From: Ilyonectria destructans
Lineage: Eukaryota; Ascomycota; Sordariomycetes; Hypocreales; Nectriaceae
Assembly: GCA_020740775.1 (NCBI GenBank)
Contig: JAHEWK010000004.1
Span: forward strand, 1,426,001 to 1,490,000
Direction: 5' to 3'
DNA length: 64,000 bases
Shown: positions 57,707-64,000 of the stretch, one piece after another
Layout of the letters: each line of letters begins with the position of its first letter
Numbering within the stretch: the first letter of the stretch is position 1
Position numbers and translations under genes: made by a program
Notes under the pieces: generated by a model
What the model saw: only the letters and a program-made list of their open reading frames with translations
The model's database searches: none
What the model was told of the DNA's origin: nothing

Positions 57707-57782
57707 ATTCAATGATGATAAATCACGAGGCTGTTCATGATTTCAGTGATTAAAAAAACTCACCTATCTACATCCTGAGAAT
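57707..57782 (+). ncRNA. Box C/D snoRNA, array copy 5
   Basis: Box C 57712-57718, box D 57775-57778, terminal stem ATTC/GAAT. From box C to box D it is identical to copy 3, suggesting a recent duplication or gene conversion. Confidence 0.83.
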
Positions 57783-57860
57783 ATTCCCGCATACTCTTTG
57801 CTTGCTCTCACACCTTTGGTTGCATCATCGCTAACCTATTAAGGTAGAATACTAGAAATC

Positions 57861-58340
57861 ACTTGAACTTGTAAGAAGAAAAAAATATATACAATTACTA
57901 AACACTCGACTACTTGACCTCTGTTGAACATGATGTATCTGCGTGCTTGTGTAACTTTTGTGTCTTGGGCTAGGTTTTTAGAGTGTAGCCACTCCGGAAC
58001 TCCGGCTTCCGGATGCCGGCTGAGATTGAGGGGGTGCTTCTTGGCCTGGCTACAAACAAATAACGTTCGCCCACATTGTCCAAGTTATTATCCCTTGTGC
58101 ATTTATTGAAAATTCTTTTTGAGAGGGGTCTAATTCATTTAAATGCTAATGTCATCTGTCATGTGGTATCTATCATCCCGTCGTCCATCCCGTTTTAGTC
58201 AAGTGAAACACAGTGACCACCCTCCGCTATTCATGGCATATACCCGCTCGCATATAAGCAAATATTAATCATGCGGTATCCTGAAACTGCAGTATGTGGA
58301 TGTCATCCTCCGTCCCTGCTCAGAGCCCTGGTCATATGGA
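57861..58340. other. Intergenic after the snoRNA array
   Basis: It starts with an A-rich stretch (AAGAAGAAAAAAATATATAC) that may mark the host transcript's 3' end, then mixed sequence and the probable 3' UTR of the minus-strand transporter. No gene. Confidence 0.4.
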
Positions 58341-59996
58341 TCAAATCTTCGCCCACTTGAGTCCGACCTGGATATATCGAGCCACGAAGAGGACGAAAAC
58401 ACTCGCTAGCATGACGAAGCCGCAGAACAACTGGAGACCCAAATAGTCGCCATGTCTTTGCTTCACAAGAGCACCGCCAATGGGACTTCCTGTGAGGGCA
58501 CCAAACGACTGGAGGGCAAAGGCGGTGCCAACGCGGGTTCCGATCTCGCGAATATCGGAGATCTGGGCGATGAGAGTGGGAGCCAGACCGATGAAGCCAC
58601 CGGACGAGAAGCCAAAGATGATGGCGAAGACGATGATGCCCGCGGTGTCCTTGACGGGAATCCAGACAGCGAGACAGAAGAGCGCCGAGATGAACGTGAT
58701 GACAATCATGACGTTGTATCGACCGACCTTGTCGGCAATGATACCTGGAATGATACGACCAAAGATGCTACGAAAGAGTTAGGGCCCGACCTGAGTGACG
58801 TGGATACTCTTAGGGGTGAACTTACCTCACAGCATTGAGGATGGGCAGCAGGTACGGGATGAGAGTCTGCGACACGCCAGCAGCCTCGGCTTGAAGGATA
58901 ACATAATTGAAGGGCAAGAACATGCCCCACATGAAGAGGAAGAAGCCAAAGATGGTGACGGACAGGCGAAGGTCCTTGAGGCCTTTGACATAGTCGATAA
59001 AGATGAAGCGCCTAGGCCGGGGCGGCAGCCGCGACTTGACGGTGAAGCAGGCGACGGTGAGGAGGGCGAGGAACATGAAGGCCATGGTGCGCATCATCCA
59101 GGGGAAGCCGACCGATTGGTTCATCTTGTCCATCATGATGGGCAGGACGACACCGCCGAGCGAAGAGCCCGAGACCATGATGCCGAAGGCAGCGGCGCGG
59201 CGGCGGAAGAACCACGTCACCAGCGACGACATGCAGGCGTTGAAGACGGCGCTGGAGCCGATGGAGGCGACGATGCCCTGCGCGAGGAAGAACTGGTAGT
59301 AGTCGGACGACAGCGACACCATCATCAGGCCGAAGACGTAGGCAACGGTGCCGCAATATAGCAGCCATCGCGGGCCGTAGTTGTCGAAGATTAGGCCGAA
59401 CTATTGCATCGAGTCAGTCAATTCCAAACACGAAGACAACTAACAACCACAATATTTCAGATCAAACTTACGATGGCTCCGGAAAAGATCATGAAGAAGA
59501 CCTGGACGGACATGATCCAGCTTACAGCCGAGCTGTCATAGTCCTTCAACGGGCCCCGAACATAGTACGCCTGGAATACACCGACACAATTGACCAAGCC
59601 AAAGGTGCAGAACAACGCACACCAGCCGCCAAACACCACAAGCCAGGCCTCGCGGCCGCCATCTGGGAAGTCGGCGGGAGCCATGCCCGGAGGCGGGCCG
59701 GCGGGAGGAGCATCGGCCTTGATAGGCGACGCGGGAGGAATGCCGCCGTGTTCTAGGTCTGAGTTGGGGCCATTTTCCGACTTTAAGCGGACTTCGGGGT
59801 CTGAATAGTTGCTCTGCGGGGAGATGTCCTCCAGAGTCTTGTGCTTTGGGATGAAGGGAGGGTCTGCCTCGTCGAGTTGGCTGTGGACGCTGGTGACGTC
59901 GGTAGCAGCAATGGTAGGTACTGGAGTGGTAGTGCCCGTGCTGGTGCTCTTTTCGTTGATCGTCACGGACGACGATGATGTTATTGAGCGAGCCAT
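58341..59996 (-). CDS. MFS monocarboxylate-type transporter (MCT family)
   Basis: Complement of exons 59996-59472, 59400-58826 and 58767-58341; introns of 71 and 58 bp; 508 residues. A long Ser/Thr/Pro-rich N-terminus leads to the family signature [16 protein letters not shown], the fungal form of the MCT [D/E]G[G/S][W/F] motif in helix 1. Twelve helices follow, with [19 protein letters not shown] (loop 2-3), [33 protein letters not shown] and [19 protein letters not shown] in the second half. Fungal MCT-like proteins sit in the plasma or vacuolar membrane; characterised members transport riboflavin, monocarboxylates or secondary metabolites. The substrate cannot be assigned here. Confidence 0.88.
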
Positions 59997-61798
59997 ATTT
60001 GCGGTGAGGTATAGAACGAGGATGGCTCTTCCTAGACGCTCTTTACAGGTGTCTTATCAAAAGTGTGAGTTGGGGGATGGCGGGATAAGTTAGAAACTGC
60101 CGGCCCTTGTCCCGGAATCTGCGCTAGGCCGGGGTGCTGTTTACGGTGGCTCAGAGCTGAAAGAGGAGATACGTGAAGTAATGCTGGACGAGAATGATGA
60201 GATTGATGCGGTGAGTTGCTGTGAGTAGGAAAATGCGCAACGGTGACGGTGAGATGGGCCGTTGATGGCGGTGGCTGTCGCTGACGATGGTGGGATTCCC
60301 AGTCTTGGCGCTGGGGAGGGAAGCCAAGATAGTTATGTATTCAATGCCTGGTAAAATAAAATAAATCCCCTGCGAGGTACATCTCGGCTCGCTCTCATCT
60401 CGCGCATTCCCGCAGCGTACTCCCCGTAAGCTCCAGCTCCAAAAGCAAAAGCCCGGGACCGAACTAGGTGCTCTGTAGCGGGCTAATGCATCAACGACTG
60501 GGGACGAGGCGTTTTGCCTGCAGCGTGTGGAGCGTCACCTCCCACTCCCACTCCCACTCGGCTCGGTCTTTGCGCCTGCAACAGAAGAAAAGAAGAAGAA
60601 AAAAAGGTACGTTTCCTTCGGGACCGAGAGTGAATAGGTTCCCAAGTTAATTTGCTATTAATGGTTCCAGGTGGGGCTCCCCGTGTGAGTCAGGGTGTTT
60701 GCTTCAACACGAAGGAATGCCTCGGAGTTTACGTGTGCTGTTGGTGTTGCAACGCCGAGCCTCATCAGGGATCGTCGTGGGTATCAAAGGTGGGAGGCTA
60801 GTGGATGGTATATTGGGTGCTTAGCAATACGTACGCGGGTGGCCCAGGTCTCCTCCCACCACATTTATTATGCACACAATCGGCCTTGGAGGTCCATTGT
60901 TTTTTGGTCTGGGGAAAGAGAGTTAAAGGCCCATTCATAGGGCTGCTCGTAGAGGGCTGCTCGAAGAGGGCTCGGCTTCTGGAGTTAAGCACGAAACCCG
61001 AGCCGCGAAGCGTCTAACCCAGCCTGGAGGATCTACGATCCACACCACCTTGACCGCAACCACCTCGAGGCCAAACCACGGAGATACTACAGTACCTAAA
61101 TGTTCGCAGCTCATTAATCGTCTTTTTATCCCTGCAACTGTGCGTCATTGGGTTTGGCGGGGTGGGAAGGGGCCATGCGCTTATGCGCCCAGGCTGTACG
61201 CCCTCGGTGACCGAAAGCCACGGTTGATTGAATAAGCCATGTCTCGACTCCATCTTTGAGACATAGTGTACCCCGGCGCGAGTAAGCCGTCATGATTCGT
61301 GCCGCTCTCTAGCGTTGCCAAGTACAAGGCACGTGTAGTGCGAATGAAAATGAATTGTCCGGGTCAATTGCCGTTCGGATCCGAGCCTATGGACGGGCAT
61401 TTGCCATGCCAAGAAGGTGTCGCTTCACACATCCGTCATCTTCACCGTTTGTCACAGCAACCTCTAGATCATCGGATACAATCAAGACATCAGCAGGCGG
61501 ACACATTATGAGCGCATGTGTCCGATGCACAACGTATCCGACCTCTTAAATGTTCGTGGGACGTTTAGGTGGGCACACCGTTGCACCAACACTTACGGCT
61601 TACACAGGTACAACTAGCTGCCCCAGCTCGTGTGGAAGCTCGTGTGGGATAGCTCATGTGGCATGCAATGTGAGGTGATGGATGCAGGCATCTCGTCGAC
61701 ATATGGCTATTGGTACAGGAAGTGCGTTCTCTCTATAATCATGGCACAAAGAGCATGGTTTACCCGCTCGTTCTCGGACCTCCGGCATCAGCCCTCTT
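59997..61798. other. 1.8-kb intergenic region
   Basis: It holds the promoter of the MCT gene (minus) and the 3' side of AIM24. Short tandem units AGAGGGCTGCTCG occur near 60940-60975. No gene is supported on either strand. Confidence 0.45.
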
Positions 61799-63113
61799 TT
61801 ACCGGATAAACTCCTTGAGGCCCTTGGAATCCTCGAATGCCACCTTGCCGTCTTGCTTCACCGTTGCCACATTGATGGCATTTGAGTTCTGTTCTGACTT
61901 GGCTGGCTCCGTCGCCTTGGCCGTCTTGGTCGTCTTGGCCGTCTCTCCGGCTTCCAGTGCCTGGGGCTTGTTACGCAGCTCCACTGCCTCCGCGAGAACA
62001 CCCGCAGGGGCATCCGCAATCTCGTTCACCTGCTCGTTGGTCATCATGTCCGAGACGCGAACACCTCGGCTCGACATGAGGATGGTGTTCGGGCCGTGGA
62101 ACTGCAGGAAGAGGCGATCGCCCCAGATCGTCCGCCGTGTCGTCGTTCGCAGGCTATAAAAGATGCGAGACGCAAACTTGTAGGCCGCCGAATTGCGAAT
62201 CGTCTTCATGAATTCCGACTCCGGGATCCACTTGGTCAATGAGGGAACCTGGATGCGTAGGCTTGAGCTCTTGAACCGGAAGGGCTGAGGAGGATTCCTC
62301 GACACAGAGTAGGCCACCACGCTACCGGGATGTGCCACAAACTCCTCGCCCTCCTGCAGGGTGAGCTTATAGATCTGTCCTGGCGCAGACAGAGCAGCTA
62401 AGCCTCGACCAGTCAGGTGAGTGCTGCCCCAATGCGCCAACGACAAGCTCTTCTGGATTCTCGTCGATGGTGAGAGAGTGTGTCCCGTCCATGCCAGCAG
62501 TGCATTCCGCTGTGAGATCATCCAATCGGTCGTGCCATCAAGATGCAGAACTGAGAATGAGGTCGTGGGCGACTTGGTTGAGATGAGGGCGGTGATTGGG
62601 GCGGTGGCCGAGATTCGCTGGTAGAGGAAGGGCACTCCGAGGAGTGCTCGTGCGGTAGGGTTCAGAATCGAGAGTGTGGATTGGGCCTGCGAGCTCCAAA
62701 GGTTAGATAGCTCCTCGCAGTAGTTTGGTGATCCGATTGCGTACATTTTCAGGCTTTCCAGCGACAGCAACCAAGGTGCCTCGTCTGGTATAGAGATTCT
62801 GCGACGCCGAGAGCGACACAGAAAGCAGCGAGTACGGAGCACCGAGAACCTCGAATCGGGCATCTATAGCAACGTCCAGTTAGCCTCACGACAATCCTGC
62901 AAGTCAATGGCAAGACGCAGGCATACCGGCGGAATCCCGCGAGCCGGCCGGAGCTCCAAAGGCATCCCCGCCGGCCTTGGGCGTGTCCGTGGTCGGCGCG
63001 GCGCTGATCTGGATGGCCCTGCACTGGCGACAGACGAATGCCGGCGCCGGGAGTGGCCGCAGCCGCAGCCGCAGGCCACGCGCCGTCTTTAGCAGTGGCG
63101 ATTGGCCTCGCAT
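61799..63113 (-). CDS. AIM24: AIM24-family mitochondrial protein
   Basis: Complement of exons 63113-62927, 62863-62745 and 62686-61799; introns of 63 and 58 bp; 397 residues. The N-terminus is Arg/Leu/Ala-rich without acids ([20 protein letters not shown]), a clear mitochondrial presequence. The AIM24 beta-rich domain follows: [77 protein letters not shown] and [20 protein letters not shown]. In yeast Aim24 is an inner-membrane protein needed for MICOS integrity and cristae structure. The intron at 62687-62744 is essential: without it the central frame is lost. It shares a 437-bp divergent promoter with a kinesin gene. Confidence 0.93.
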
Positions 63114-63550
63114 TGTGTCGAAATCGAGCTCGCGCGAGCTTCGTTGCTGCTGTGAAGCTGGCGGACGTGGGATGTCGGCTCGACGTTTCCGTTGGACGGC
63201 CCGAGATGCGCCAAAAAAGCGTGATGGCCGCTGCACGGCTTTTCCCGTGCTCCGACGTCACCATTGCTAGTGGTGAGCTACCTCCCTTACCTAAGCCCTC
63301 ACGTGCCGTTGCTGGGTCAACCGCGCTGTGTGTCGGTGTGCTTCGACGCTCCGCTAGCGCAAACCACCACCACAAACCCTTGGCTATGGCAAATCTACAA
63401 CAGCTCACTACTAGCTCACTACTCTACTAACCCAACAGACCTTCATGCGGCCGAATTGGTAGGCTGAGAGACCTTCGTTTCCTTGCGCTGCCGAACCCCC
63501 TTCTACGCTACTCCTGCCCCCCGTCGCCGTCCACCACTCAATCCTTCAGC
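63114..63550. promoter_or_regulatory. Divergent promoter region of AIM24 and the kinesin
   Basis: 437 bp between opposite start codons; the kinesin side is CT-rich. No specific element is convincing. Confidence 0.45.
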
Positions 63551-64000
63551 ATGTCTGTCCGCGTCGTCGCCCGAATTCGGCCGCTCCTCGAGAAAGAGCT
63601 CGACAAGGACGTGATTGTCCGCGCCGACAGTGTCGATCCCAGCAAACCTAATACGATTGTCAAGATCCCCAACCCCAAGAATGAGGCTGAGGAGTTTTCG
63701 TTCGCCTTCAATGGCGTCTACGACCAGTCCACCTCCCAGGAGACTCTGTTTACTTCAGAAGGTGCGCGCTGAGAGATTGAACCATCCATTGTAGTGTGTC
63801 GTGTGTTGACTTGAGCAGTGGCCCCGTATTTGAAATCCCTCTTCCAAGGAATCGATGTCACGCTCTTTGCCTACGGCGTCACTGGCACCGGCAAGACGCA
63901 CACGATGCGAGGCGGCCTGAAGCTGGCAGAGCGTGGGGTGATTCCCCGGCTGCTAAGCGGTGTGTTCCGGAGAGGCAAGAAGATCACGAAGGATTCGCAG
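63551..64000 (+). CDS. Kinesin motor protein, N-terminal part
   Basis: Exons 63551-63761 and 63819 to the window end; a 57-bp intron (GTGCGC...GCAG). About 130 residues are visible, all within the motor domain: MSVRVVARIRPLLEKELDKD (strand 1), FSFAFNGVYDQSTSQETLF, VAPYLKSLFQGIDVTLFAYG and the P-loop GVTGTGKTHTM. Kinesins move along microtubules using ATP. The motor being at the extreme N-terminus and the GVTGTGKTHTMRGG form suggest a chromokinesin-like group (kinesin-10/Kid), but the class cannot be settled from this fragment. The gene continues beyond the window. Confidence 0.9.

Larger units (their letters stand above)
56573..57860 (+). ncRNA. Non-coding host transcript of five intronic snoRNAs
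   Basis: Five introns with canonical sites follow one another: 56738-56913, 56963-57135, 57193-57385, 57439-57606 and 57658 to about 57842 (AAG) or 57861 (TAG). Each starts GTATG(T/C), has a GCTAAC branch motif near its end, and contains one box C/D RNA. The intervening exons are only 49, 57, 53 and 51 nt, unrelated to one another apart from ending TCAG, and have no conserved frame. This is the layout of a snoRNA host gene whose exons are discarded. The first exon either lies between 56573 and 56737 or is the 3' UTR of the complex I gene, making the array an extension of that transcript. Confidence 0.7.

Noticed and set aside
56573..57860. The snoRNA region as an ordinary tandem repeat or CRISPR-like array
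   Set aside because: The repeats are separated by unique exons with proper splice sites, and each carries boxes C and D with a paired terminal stem; CRISPR is not expected in a fungus.
1..64000. A secondary-metabolite gene cluster, given three MFS transporters and an acetyltransferase
   Set aside because: No polyketide synthase, peptide synthetase, terpene synthase, P450 or cluster regulator is present; the transporters are interspersed with housekeeping genes.

Overview
The window is a piece of a filamentous ascomycete (Pezizomycotina) nuclear genome, most likely a Sordariomycete. The evidence is many short spliceosomal introns (about 46-80 bp, GTAAGT/GTATGT donors, CTAAC-type branch sites), fungal-type proteins (a CP2/grainyhead factor like Neurospora CSP-2, an SKN7 response regulator, a 21.3 kDa-type complex I subunit), dispersed Pol III genes with short introns, and gene-rich blocks separated by AT-rich or relic-bearing gaps. 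I cannot fix the genus from sequence alone.

Layout: 2-5354 holds the 3' part of an RPAP1/RBA50 gene and eIF2A. A tRNA-Lys(CTT) at 6.3 kb is followed by a DHA1-type MFS transporter (minus), then a convergent pair: an allantoate-permease-family MFS transporter (plus) and a GNAT acetyltransferase (minus). From 13.5 to 21.7 kb lies an accessory-looking stretch: two identical tRNA-Gly(GCC) genes in inverted orientation, an orphan coiled-coil gene that ends at a probable premature TGA, a Lys-rich orphan gene split by a retroposon-like insertion (13-bp target duplication, (AAGAATAAG)n tail, strong hairpins), AT-rich relics, and a tRNA-Phe(GAA)-like gene carrying a 55-bp insertion in the D-loop with every hallmark of a spliceosomal intron. 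About 8 kb of apparently gene-free DNA precedes the CP2 factor (29.8-32.5 kb), and 3.9 kb follows it.

From 36.4 kb the block is housekeeping: tRNA-Thr(AGT), a DUF167/YggU protein, a HAD_SAK RNA-repair-like protein with an RGG tail, eIF2B-epsilon, SKN7 (after a 4.5 kb gap with simple repeats), a relic of the 17-kb orphan gene, DNA primase small subunit (with MluI cell-cycle-box-like sites upstream), TRM10, and a complex I subunit. Directly after the complex I gene, 56.7-57.85 kb contains five near-identical box C/D snoRNAs, each in its own intron of a non-coding host transcript. An MCT-type MFS transporter, AIM24 and the start of a kinesin complete the window.

Translation, RNA modification and mitochondrial functions dominate (eIF2A, eIF2B-epsilon, TRM10, snoRNA array, tRNAs, AIM24, complex I), but the genes are individually transcribed and there is no biosynthetic cluster. 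The two observations I would follow first are the D-loop intron in the tRNA-Phe gene and the tandem intronic snoRNA array.
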